In this document: one piece after another, positions 57,252 through 64,000 of the stretch
How positions within the stretch are numbered: position 1 is the stretch's first letter
Layout: each line of letters starts with the position of its first letter
Source of the DNA: 40CM-2-70-7 sp035505915
Lineage (GTDB): Bacteria > Gemmatimonadota > Gemmatimonadetes > Gemmatimonadales > GWC2-71-9
Length of the DNA: 64,000 nucleotides
NCBI GenBank assembly: GCA_035505915.1
Contig: DATJQI010000011.1
Location: 81,935-145,934 of the forward strand
Reading direction: 5' to 3'
Notes under the pieces: model-generated
Databases searched by the model: none
The model's input: only the letters and a program-made list of their open reading frames with translations
What the model was told of the DNA's origin: nothing
Position numbers and translations under genes: made by a program

Positions 57252-57812
57252 CTAGGGACGGCTCGGGCCCTTCGCCAGCGGGGTCTCGAAACGGATGCCG
57301 AGAAACGTATGAATGTTGGCGTGGCCGCGTCCCCAGAACGCCGCGGGACCGATCACGATGACGTAGTTGGCGCCGTCCACCGTGCCGAAGCGGAGCCCCG
57401 GGAGGGCCGCAAGCCCCAGCCAGGCGCTGCCCTGCGGGAACGGCGAGTTGGAGCCGACGGTGCCGCCGGCCTCGAGCGTCAGGTCCACGCCGAGCGTGCT
57501 GGCGTTGCTCTCGTCCCCCATCTGCGCCAGGGACAGCATCCCGGTCCGCGCCGAGAACGCCAGCCCGCCCACGAATCCCCGGGCCCCGCCGATGATCGCG
57601 CCTTCGTCGACGAAGGATCCGAGCCGCAGCGTCTCGCCGACGCCCCGGAACGGCCCGAAATGCGTGTGCTGGGTCAGCCCGATGTCTCCCCCCTCGATCT
57701 GCCACCCGCCGCCGAGCGTCGCCGCCAGACCCAGGGAGAGCCACGACTGACTCGCCGCCGGCGTGGACAAAAAGAAGCCGGAGCAGAACATTGCCGCCAT
57801 GAAACGCCGCAC
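57252..57812 (-). CDS. Small secreted, Gly-rich beta protein (outer-membrane-like)
   Basis: About 186 residues. A signal peptide (VRRFMAAMFCSGFFLSTPAAS) is followed by a mature part of alternating strands such as WLSLGLAATLGGGWQIEG and LGVDLTLEAGGTVG, ending GRGHANIHTFLGIRFETPLA. The pattern suggests a small outer-membrane barrel of 8 strands. The GTG start at 57812, or the ATG at 57800, lies over the start codon of the divergent GH36-like gene. Unknown family. Confidence 0.65.
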   Translation of the reverse strand: MRRFMAAMFCSGFFLSTPAASQSWLSLGLAATLGGGWQIEGGDIGLTQHTHFGPFRGVGETLRLGSFVDEGAIIGGARGFVGGLAFSARTGMLSLAQMGDESNASTLGVDLTLEAGGTVGSNSPFPQGSAWLGLAALPGLRFGTVDGANYVIVIGPAAFWGRGHANIHTFLGIRFETPLAKGPSRP

Positions 57813-60276
57813 GTTCGTCCTCCTGTCCGGAGCTGCCTCCGGATCGTTGCTGGTTCCGCTCCGTCCACCATTCCGCTGGGCGTCCGGCGAGAAACTTCCC
57901 GGCCGGCTGACCTTCGAGTTCGACGACCGGCACCGCTGGTCGTTGTGGTACCGTGAAGAGGGGGCCGCCGTTCCCCTGCTTCCCCCCGGCGCCGCCGGTG
58001 TGCTCATCGGGGATCGGTCGGTCACCCTGGGAGACCTGGAGGAGCTGACCATTCAGGCCGGCACGCCGGCGGCCGGCGAATCCCTGGTGCTCCGCGGGCG
58101 GGCCGCCGGGCTGTTCGTCGAGGCCACCTTTCTGGCGAACCTGCCCGGCCCGGTGCCCCGGGCTTCCATCACCATTCGAATCTACCCGGACGTCGACCTG
58201 CCCATGGTCGGCGGCTTCGCCTGGGGGCAGTTTGCCCTCGATCGGCTCGTCCCGGGCCCCGGCGATCTGGTGGTCCAGACGGACGGCGCCGCCCCGGCGA
58301 TCCGGCGCGTCGCCGCCGCCCCCGGTGCCGAGATACGCTCCACCGGGCTCCTGGCGCTGACCCGCCGGAACGGAAGCGCGACCCGGGCGCTGGCGGTGGT
58401 CGCGGCGCCGGGGGGCGCCGGGACCCTCGAAGCCCGGACCGGTGACGACGGCCTGTCCTTCCGGACGTCCTGGACGCCGCCCCGCCCCGTGTCCACGGGC
58501 GGCGACGAAGAGACCGTCACGTTCTGTTACGACCCACTGGGAGACGGCACGAGCGCGCTCACCGCCGCGTGCGCGCCGGGCGCGGGGGACCGGGACTATC
58601 TGGCGGGGCGAACGCCTCCCGCCGGACTCTGGGTTCCGGACACGCCCGGAGGTGGAGACGATCTCTCCGACCTCCTTGCCTTCGCCTCCGGGACGCTGGA
58701 CCCCCGGTTCGCGCCCTTCGTCTGCTTCGAGTCGGGCGAGGCGGGCCCGCGCGGGCACCGCTGGCGCACCGATCAGATTCACGCGGCCGGCCTCTCCGCC
58801 GCGGTCGCATGGGATCCGCTCGCGACCACGGCCCCGGCCCCGGAGCTCCGCGAGCGCGCCCGGATCGCGACCGAGGACTGGGGATACGACGCGCTGATGC
58901 TCGTGACTGCCGGCGCGCGGCAAGCGCCCGCGGCGTCCGGCCGCACGCAGGTGGAGAGTCTTCGCGCGGCCCTCGCGGACATACACGCCGGGGCCCGCCC
59001 TCAGACTACGCTCTGGAGCGAGGACGTCGTCCCCCAGACCGGGACTCTGGACGTCGTCCGCGTGGGACGCCCCGCCGCGGCGGGGTGGAGCGGCGTCGTG
59101 GCCGCGGCGGAGCTCGCGGGTCGCCGGACCTTCTACCACCGGTCCCGCTGGCTCAACGATCCCGGCCCCGTCACCCTCGGAGATCCGCTGACGCTCACCG
59201 AAGCCCGGACCTGGCTCGGTCTCGCGGGCGTCTGGGGCGCAGCCACCCTCGTCACGACGGACGTCCTGAGTCTTCCGGACGTTCAGCTCGATCTGGTGCG
59301 CCGGGTCCTCCCCCCGGCTCCGGTCTCCGGGCACCCGCTCGACGCCACCAGGCTCCCCGATGAAGAGGCCCCCGCTCTCCGTGTCGGCGACGCCGCCGCC
59401 CCGCTGTCGGACTGGGAGGACGTCACCCAAGACCACTCCGGCCGGAACGGAGAATCGTGGTATCGGGCCCGCGTCACCGCGCCCGCAGCCGGGGGCGGGG
59501 GCGACCGGGCCGCCTTGCTGGTCCTGGGCCGCATCGCCGGAGCCGACGAAACGTTCGTCAACGACCACCTGGTCGGAGCCACCGGTCGCTTCGGCCGCGG
59601 CGATCCGGCCGACGCACTCGTCTCCCGGCGGTACGCCGTGCCTGCCGACGCGGTGCGCTGGGGGAGTGAGAACGACGTCACCGTCCGAGTGAGCGGCGGG
59701 AGTGCCCCGGGAGCGAGGGTGGACGGCCCGCCGCCGTCCTTGTGGGTCGCCCGATCCGCGCCCGACTGGTGGACGGCCCTGGTGATCAACTGGGAGGAGA
59801 CCGGAGTGACGCGCAGCCTGGCACTCGCGGAGCTCGGCCTCCCCCCGGGCCGCTACCACGTCTACGACATATGGAATGGAATCCCGCTTCACGGAGGTGA
59901 TCCGCTGCGCGTGACGCTGGGCGCGCACGACAGCGCGGCGCTGGCCTTCCGGAGCCGGGGCGAGCATCCGCTCGTCACCGGCACGTCGCGCCACGTGGTG
60001 CAGGGGGCGGTGGACCTGGCGGGCGAGCACTGGGATCCCAAGACCCGGGTGCTGTCCGGATCGGCCCGGAACCTCGACGGGCGACCCTACGCCGTGACGG
60101 TCGCGACCGCCGGCGCCGCTCCGCTCTCCCTCGGCGGCGGTCGGCCCGGTGCGATCAGACCGCTCGATTCAGAGTATGTGGTGCTCGAATGGCCCGGCGG
60201 TGAGCGGGGAGACTTCGACTGGGCTCTGACGCTCGGGTCCCGCGGCGTGCGGTCCCCACGGCCGCGCCCGCATTGA
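57799..60276 (+). CDS. Exported GH36/melibiase-like protein, probably catalytically inactive
   Basis: An 825-residue protein with a Tat-like signal (MKRRTFVLLSGAASGSLL). The order resembles GH36 alpha-galactosidases: N-terminal beta domain, barrel with EDWGYDALMLVTAG (near 355), RVGRPAAAGWSG, RSRWLNDPGPVTLGD, EARTWLGLAG, then a galactose-binding-like insert (GESWYRARVTAP, about 555-640) and a C-terminal YHVYDIWNGIPLHGG domain. In active relatives the first motif ends in Lys-x-Asp and the second has an Asp; both Asp appear lost here. It overlaps the ABC permease gene by 108 bases. Confidence 0.7.
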   Translation: MKRRTFVLLSGAASGSLLVPLRPPFRWASGEKLPGRLTFEFDDRHRWSLWYREEGAAVPLLPPGAAGVLIGDRSVTLGDLEELTIQAGTPAAGESLVLRGRAAGLFVEATFLANLPGPVPRASITIRIYPDVDLPMVGGFAWGQFALDRLVPGPGDLVVQTDGAAPAIRRVAAAPGAEIRSTGLLALTRRNGSATRALAVVAAPGGAGTLEARTGDDGLSFRTSWTPPRPVSTGGDEETVTFCYDPLGDGTSALTAACAPGAGDRDYLAGRTPPAGLWVPDTPGGGDDLSDLLAFASGTLDPRFAPFVCFESGEAGPRGHRWRTDQIHAAGLSAAVAWDPLATTAPAPELRERARIATEDWGYDALMLVTAGARQAPAASGRTQVESLRAALADIHAGARPQTTLWSEDVVPQTGTLDVVRVGRPAAAGWSGVVAAAELAGRRTFYHRSRWLNDPGPVTLGDPLTLTEARTWLGLAGVWGAATLVTTDVLSLPDVQLDLVRRVLPPAPVSGHPLDATRLPDEEAPALRVGDAAAPLSDWEDVTQDHSGRNGESWYRARVTAPAAGGGGDRAALLVLGRIAGADETFVNDHLVGATGRFGRGDPADALVSRRYAVPADAVRWGSENDVTVRVSGGSAPGARVDGPPPSLWVARSAPDWWTALVINWEETGVTRSLALAELGLPPGRYHVYDIWNGIPLHGGDPLRVTLGAHDSAALAFRSRGEHPLVTGTSRHVVQGAVDLAGEHWDPKTRVLSGSARNLDGRPYAVTVATAGAAPLSLGGGRPGAIRPLDSEYVVLEWPGGERGDFDWALTLGSRGVRSPRPRPH

Positions 60277-61056
60277 GCTGACCCAGAGCGCCGCGGCGAG
60301 CGCCGGCAGCGCCACGACCACGCCGGCCGCCAGGAGCGCCGGCGCCGCTCCTCCCCCGCCGTCCATCACCCGCCGCGCGAGACCGAGCTCCACCACGTCC
60401 GGACCAGTGCGCCCCGTCACCATCAGCGGCCACAGCAGGCCCCGCCACTGCGCGAGGATGGCCGCGCCCGCGACGATCGCCAGCGCCGGACGGGTCTGCG
60501 GAACCACGACCCGCGAGAAGACCGCCCACTCCCCGGCGCCGTCCATCCGGGCCGCTTCCTCGGGCTCCCGGGGGAGCCCGCGGAAGACCTCATAGAGGAA
60601 GAGAATGGACCCCGCGGATACCAGGGCCGGCGCCACCAGCGCCGTGAATCCCCCGGTCCACCCCCACGCGTCGAAGACCACGAACCGCGGCACGAGGAGC
60701 GCGAGCGCCGGCACGCCGGCCACCAGCGGCAGCGCGCCCACCGCCCAGCGCCGGCCCGGAAAACGCAGCCGCGCGAGGGCGAACGCCGCCGCGGACCCCG
60801 TCAGCACCTGGAAGGCCGCGGCGAGGACGGCCAGAATGACCGTCGTGCCCAAGAGTCCCGCGAGCCCGAGATCCCGCCAGGCCGTGACGTAGGTCCCGAA
60901 CCGCGGATCCGCGGGGACCAGGACCGGGGGATGGGCGACGGCCTCCTCCGGCGCCATCAGGGACACGGACACCTGATACAGCGCCGGCAGGAAGAGGATG
61001 ACGGCCGCCGCCGCGGCGCCCCAGGCGCCGATCCGGCTAGATCGCATCGGCGACAC
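60169..61056 (-). CDS. Sugar ABC transporter permease, MalG-like
   Basis: A 295-residue permease with six helices. The EAA loop is EEAARMDGAGEWAVFSRVVVPQ near residues 183-204, diagnostic for the MalG type. The last 36 residues are a soluble tail encoded in the 108-base convergent overlap with the GH36-like gene. The GTG start overlaps the MalF-like gene by 20 bases; an ATG three codons later is possible. It forms the importer with 61037 and 62815. Confidence 0.9.
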   Translation of the reverse strand: MSPMRSSRIGAWGAAAAAVILFLPALYQVSVSLMAPEEAVAHPPVLVPADPRFGTYVTAWRDLGLAGLLGTTVILAVLAAAFQVLTGSAAAFALARLRFPGRRWAVGALPLVAGVPALALLVPRFVVFDAWGWTGGFTALVAPALVSAGSILFLYEVFRGLPREPEEAARMDGAGEWAVFSRVVVPQTRPALAIVAGAAILAQWRGLLWPLMVTGRTGPDVVELGLARRVMDGGGGAAPALLAAGVVVALPALAAALWVSSMRARPWGPHAAGPERQSPVEVSPLTAGPFEHHIL

Positions 61057-62818
61057 CGCGCTTCCAGATCCGGATCTGAGACGCCGCCACGCCGGCGATC
61101 AGGATGGTGAAGAGGAGTGCGACCGCGGCCGCGAGGTCGAGACGCCCCTGCACCCACCCGACCCGATACAAGCGCCCCGCGACGAGATCGCCCTCGGGCC
61201 GGTTCCCGCCGATCACGAAGCTGAGCGTGAATCCCTGCGCCGCCAGCGCCACTCCGGTCGCGAGGGCGCACCGGATCACCGGGCCGAGCAGGGGCGCGAT
61301 GACGCGCCGGAAGCGCGTCCACGCCGGGGCTCCGTCCAATGCCGCGGCGTCCCAGAGGACGTCGGGGATCCGGCGCAGGCCCGTGAGGAACAGCGGGACC
61401 AGATACCCGATCTGCAGCAGCGTCGCGACGCCGACGAGTGCTCCCAGTTGCGCACCGGGGCGGTCGAGCACGTTCGACGACACCAGCATCTGCCGGCACA
61501 CCACGCCTGCCGCGACCAGCGACACGAAGGGAGCGGCCGCGAGAAGCGCACGGGTGAGCGCGCCCCTCCCGGGGCCGCCGTGGATCGCCAGCGCCAGCGC
61601 GAGCGCGACCACCAGCGCGAGGGGCACGTGCAGAACGAACAGCGCCGTGCGGCCGAGCGCGAGCCAGGTCGCGGGCACCGCCGCGACCGTGAAGAGATTG
61701 TCGAGGCCGACGAATTCGCCGGGGCCGCCGGCGAGGTCCCAGCGGTGGACGGCGACGTAGACGAGCACGGCGAGCGGCGCCACGGTGAGCGCGATGAGGT
61801 GCAGTCCGGCGGGGGCGAGGAACATCCAGGCCGACAACGCTTCTTCGGTCTGGCCCGGCAGGACCGGGTTGGACGCCCCCAGCGTGAGCGCGAGCAGCGC
61901 CAGCACTCCGGCGAGCGCCGCGGTCCCCGCGACGGCGTCCCGGGCCGTCACCGCCCAGTCGCTCCGCGGCGGCTCGAGCATGAGCCAGCGGTCCGCTCCG
62001 AACCAGATGAATCGCGGCGCCGCCGTCCCGGGACTCGAGGTTCCCCCGCTCTCCTCCCCCGCTCCGCCGGTGCTGTCGATCGACAGGCGACCGTCGGCGG
62101 CGAGCGGGCGCAGGATGGTGACGAGCGAGGGCAGCGACGTGCGCGGCAGGCGGCTGCCGGCCTCCTCGATCAGCAGCGCGGTTTCACGCATCCAGCGGCC
62201 CTCCGCCGCGTGAAGACCCGTGCCCGCCGTTCCCGCGGCCACGCCGCCGAACACCAGCGCGGCCGTCGCGTACCCACCGAGCCACCAGGTGCCGCGCCGG
62301 CGATGCATCCGGGCGGCGGCGCCGAGACCGGCGACGGTGGTCAGCACGACCAGGCCGGGCAGCCAGGGGCCGACGGGTGACGCATCCCGATCGGGCCGCA
62401 CGCGGACCACGCCCAGCATCCGGCCCGGCCCCGGCCCGGCGATCGGGGCGTAGGCGGCCCCGTCCAGCCACCGGGGGGCGGCGGCGGGCGCCAGCACGGC
62501 GAGTGTCGCGAGCGACAGGGGAGCGTCGGTGGCCCGGAGCAGCGGGGACGTCCCCAGATACACTTCGACATCCGGCGTCCATCCGGGCAGCGCCGCCAGC
62601 GCCCGGGCGTGATTGAGGAATCCCGGCACATCGGGCCCCGTCCCGGGAGCGGGCGGCGGGGTCACCGCCGCCAGGTACGCCGCCGCGCTCGCCGCCGTTC
62701 GCTCGGCGTAGCGTCGCTCCGCGAACCGGCGCGCGCCGGTGGCGGCGGCGAACGCGCCGCCGACGGTGATCAGGGCGACGGCGGCTCCGATCCACCGGAA
62801 GGCATTCAGCCTCGTCAT
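61037..62818 (-). CDS. Sugar ABC transporter permease, MalF-like, with large N-terminal sensor-like extension
   Basis: A 593-residue protein, about twice the usual permease length. The C-terminal 290 residues are a normal MalF-type permease with EAA loop DAAALDGAPAWTRFRRVIAP near residues 488-507. The first 300 residues have four extra helices (near 9-27, 150-170, 180-203, 290-312) enclosing two extracytoplasmic parts of about 120 and 85 residues. These look like sensor domains rather than a binding protein. The ATG overlaps the ATPase stop by ATGA. Confidence 0.88.
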   Translation of the reverse strand: MTRLNAFRWIGAAVALITVGGAFAAATGARRFAERRYAERTAASAAAYLAAVTPPPAPGTGPDVPGFLNHARALAALPGWTPDVEVYLGTSPLLRATDAPLSLATLAVLAPAAAPRWLDGAAYAPIAGPGPGRMLGVVRVRPDRDASPVGPWLPGLVVLTTVAGLGAAARMHRRRGTWWLGGYATAALVFGGVAAGTAGTGLHAAEGRWMRETALLIEEAGSRLPRTSLPSLVTILRPLAADGRLSIDSTGGAGEESGGTSSPGTAAPRFIWFGADRWLMLEPPRSDWAVTARDAVAGTAALAGVLALLALTLGASNPVLPGQTEEALSAWMFLAPAGLHLIALTVAPLAVLVYVAVHRWDLAGGPGEFVGLDNLFTVAAVPATWLALGRTALFVLHVPLALVVALALALAIHGGPGRGALTRALLAAAPFVSLVAAGVVCRQMLVSSNVLDRPGAQLGALVGVATLLQIGYLVPLFLTGLRRIPDVLWDAAALDGAPAWTRFRRVIAPLLGPVIRCALATGVALAAQGFTLSFVIGGNRPEGDLVAGRLYRVGWVQGRLDLAAAVALLFTILIAGVAASQIRIWKRGVADAI

Positions 62819-63882
62819 CCGAGCCGGATCCCCGAGGAATCGAAGAAGTGGATGTGCCCGGGATCGACGCCGACGCCGACCACGGCGCCCGCGGCGATGT
62901 CGGGCAGACCCGGGACGCGCGCGATCAACGGCACGCCCCCGGCATCGAGATGCAGCAGGGTGTCGACGCCGGACGGCTCGGCCAGCCGTACGGTCGCGTC
63001 GCCGACGCCCGCCCCGCGGGGCACGATGGCGACGTGCTCCGGCCGGACGCCGATCTGGATCTGCCCGTCATACTCCCGCAGCGGCACCGGAATGCGGAGG
63101 GGTCCGCATTCCACCTCCGTGGCGCGCCTCTCGTGCCGGGCCAGGCCGGCCAGCACGTTCATGCCCGGGCGTCCCATCAGGTGGGCCACCTGCGTGTCGG
63201 CGGGCGACTCGTAGAGCTCCCGCGGAGACCCGGTCTGATGCAGGCGGCCGCCTTCGAGCACGGCGAGGCGGCGGGCGAGGGTGAACGCCTCCGTCACGTC
63301 CCGGGTGACGTGCACGGTGGTCACCGGGCCGGCCGCGTGCCATCGCGCGATCTCCGCGGCCAGCTCGGCTCGCGCGCCGGGATCGAGCTGGGCGAGAGGC
63401 TCGTCCAGGAGCAGCACCCGCGGCTCGCGGATCAGCGCCCGTCCCAGCGCCACGCGCTGGCGCTCGCCGTCCGTAAGGGCGCCCGGGAGCCGGTCGAGCA
63501 GCCGCTCCAGCCCCAGGCGTTCCGCCGTCGCCAATACGCGCCGGTTCACCTGGGTCCGGGGAAGGCCGCGGACGTCGAGGGGAAAGCCCAGGTTGCCGCG
63601 GACCGTGAGGTGGGGATAGAGCGCCTGCCGCTGGAAGACCATCGCGACCCCGCGCGCGGCCGCGGTCCGGCGAGTCACCACGTCGTCGCCGATCACGACA
63701 TCCCCGCCGCTCGGCTGTTCCAGGCCCGCGATGCAGCGGAGCAGCGTCGTCTTGCCGGAGCCCGGGGGGCCGAGGAGCGTAAAGAACTCCCCGTCGGGCA
63801 CCTCGAGCGTCACCTGGTTCAGGATGGGAGTGGAAGCGGAGGCGAAGGCCTTGGTCACCCCGCGGAGAGCGACGGCGGACAT
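62815..63882 (-). CDS. Sugar ABC transporter ATPase (MalK/UgpC type) with altered motifs
   Basis: A 355-residue ATPase. Walker A is GPPGSGKTT near residues 38-46, Q-loop FQRQALYPHLTV, Walker B VLLLDEPLAQLD, and a C-terminal OB/TOBE region (IQIGVRPEHVAIVP). The signature is LTDGERQ instead of LSGGQRQ, and the H-loop reads HVTRDVTEA instead of the usual VTHDQ-EA, so the switch His is Arg. The gene heads the ATPase-MalF-MalG operon. Confidence 0.92.
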   Translation of the reverse strand: MSAVALRGVTKAFASASTPILNQVTLEVPDGEFFTLLGPPGSGKTTLLRCIAGLEQPSGGDVVIGDDVVTRRTAAARGVAMVFQRQALYPHLTVRGNLGFPLDVRGLPRTQVNRRVLATAERLGLERLLDRLPGALTDGERQRVALGRALIREPRVLLLDEPLAQLDPGARAELAAEIARWHAAGPVTTVHVTRDVTEAFTLARRLAVLEGGRLHQTGSPRELYESPADTQVAHLMGRPGMNVLAGLARHERRATEVECGPLRIPVPLREYDGQIQIGVRPEHVAIVPRGAGVGDATVRLAEPSGVDTLLHLDAGGVPLIARVPGLPDIAAGAVVGVGVDPGHIHFFDSSGIRLG

Positions 63883-63898
63883 GGCGATAAGCTAATCG

Positions 63899-63928
63899 TT
63901 GCCACGGCCGCCGCTGCCGGGGTATATC
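63899..63928 (+). promoter_or_regulatory. Candidate promoter of right-edge lipoprotein
   Basis: TTGCCA (63899-63904) and TATATC (63923-63928) are 18 bases apart. The -10 lies 8 bases before the GTG start, so the transcript would have almost no leader. Confidence 0.4.
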
Positions 63929-63936
63929 CTTTCACC

Positions 63937-64000
63937 GTGCGTTCTCTGCCGTTTCTCGTCACGCTGGCCGTGGTCGCGTGCGACAGCTTCACGCCTCCGC
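63937..64000 (+). CDS. Lipoprotein, N-terminal fragment (possible ABC substrate-binding protein)
   Basis: Only 21 codons are in the window, cut by the right edge. VRSLPFLVTLAVVACDSFTPP is a lipoprotein signal with lipobox VVAC (Cys15). It is divergent from the ABC transporter ATPase gene, 54 bases away. A substrate-binding protein is missing from the transporter operon, so this may be it, but the mature part is not visible. Confidence 0.6.
   Translation, partial: MRSLPFLVTLAVVACDSFTPP

Overview
The window is very GC-rich, single-organism bacterial chromosomal DNA with almost no free space between genes. No stretch over 300 bases lacks a gene, and I see no phage, transposase, integrase or CRISPR array. 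Most neighbouring genes on one strand are joined by 4-base ATGA or GTGA stop/start overlaps. TonB/ExbB/ExbD systems, lipoproteins and outer-membrane-like proteins indicate a diderm. The style and content (GC-rich, DUF1343/NamZ, Ino1, membrane pyrophosphatase, many TonB-like proteins) fit Gemmatimonadota or a close relative. That placement is inference, not a measured result.

Left part (1-17.2 kb), mostly minus strand. A sugar-nucleotide operon runs gmd, rmd-like reductase, carB, murB and a wbpD/E/B/A-like set. It would make GDP-6-deoxyhexose and a UDP-2,3-diamino-uronic acid, and it carries pyrimidine and cell-wall genes in between. rpmB diverges from it. Next comes the end of the ribosomal alpha operon (rpmJ-rpsM-rpsK-rpsD-rpoA-rplQ) closed by a hairpin. 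Upstream of it lies smpB-amidase-lipoprotein-pyrD-pyrF. smpB and a tRNA-Leu(CAG) gene diverge from a pair of good promoters.

Middle part (17.2-41 kb), almost all minus strand. It holds MoeB/rhodanese, an Rrf2 regulator, two unknown membrane or secreted proteins, aspartase, a flippase-like protein, a glyoxalase-II-like hydrolase, thioredoxin reductase, two SDRs, a PHP phosphoesterase and a 2-oxoacid dehydrogenase E1a-E1b-E2 operon. These are followed by a copper set (CopZ-like, CopA, cupredoxin), membrane pyrophosphatase, myo-inositol-phosphate synthase and a CDP-alcohol phosphatidyltransferase.

41-47 kb looks like a muropeptide salvage region: NamZ (minus) diverges from NagZ and an AmiE-like serine hydrolase (plus), then ErpA, a sodium/solute symporter and a BadF-type amino-sugar kinase. 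The start codons of namZ and nagZ lie inside one 12-bp palindrome. Two inverted arrays of an 8-bp repeat encode the end of the symporter and the start of the kinase.

47-57 kb has an amino-acid permease, a tonB-exbB-exbD-exbD operon, three further TonB-domain proteins, and one OmpR-type regulator flanked by two histidine kinases. A shared direct-repeat element precedes two of the TonB transcription units.

57-64 kb is the most unusual region. A small secreted beta-protein diverges, with overlapping start codons, from a Tat-type exported GH36-like protein that seems to have lost its catalytic aspartates. Convergent with it is a sugar-type ABC importer whose MalF-like permease carries two extra extracytoplasmic modules and whose ATPase has altered signature and H-loop motifs. 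A lipoprotein, perhaps the binding protein, starts at the right edge. I consider this the best candidate for an undescribed system.
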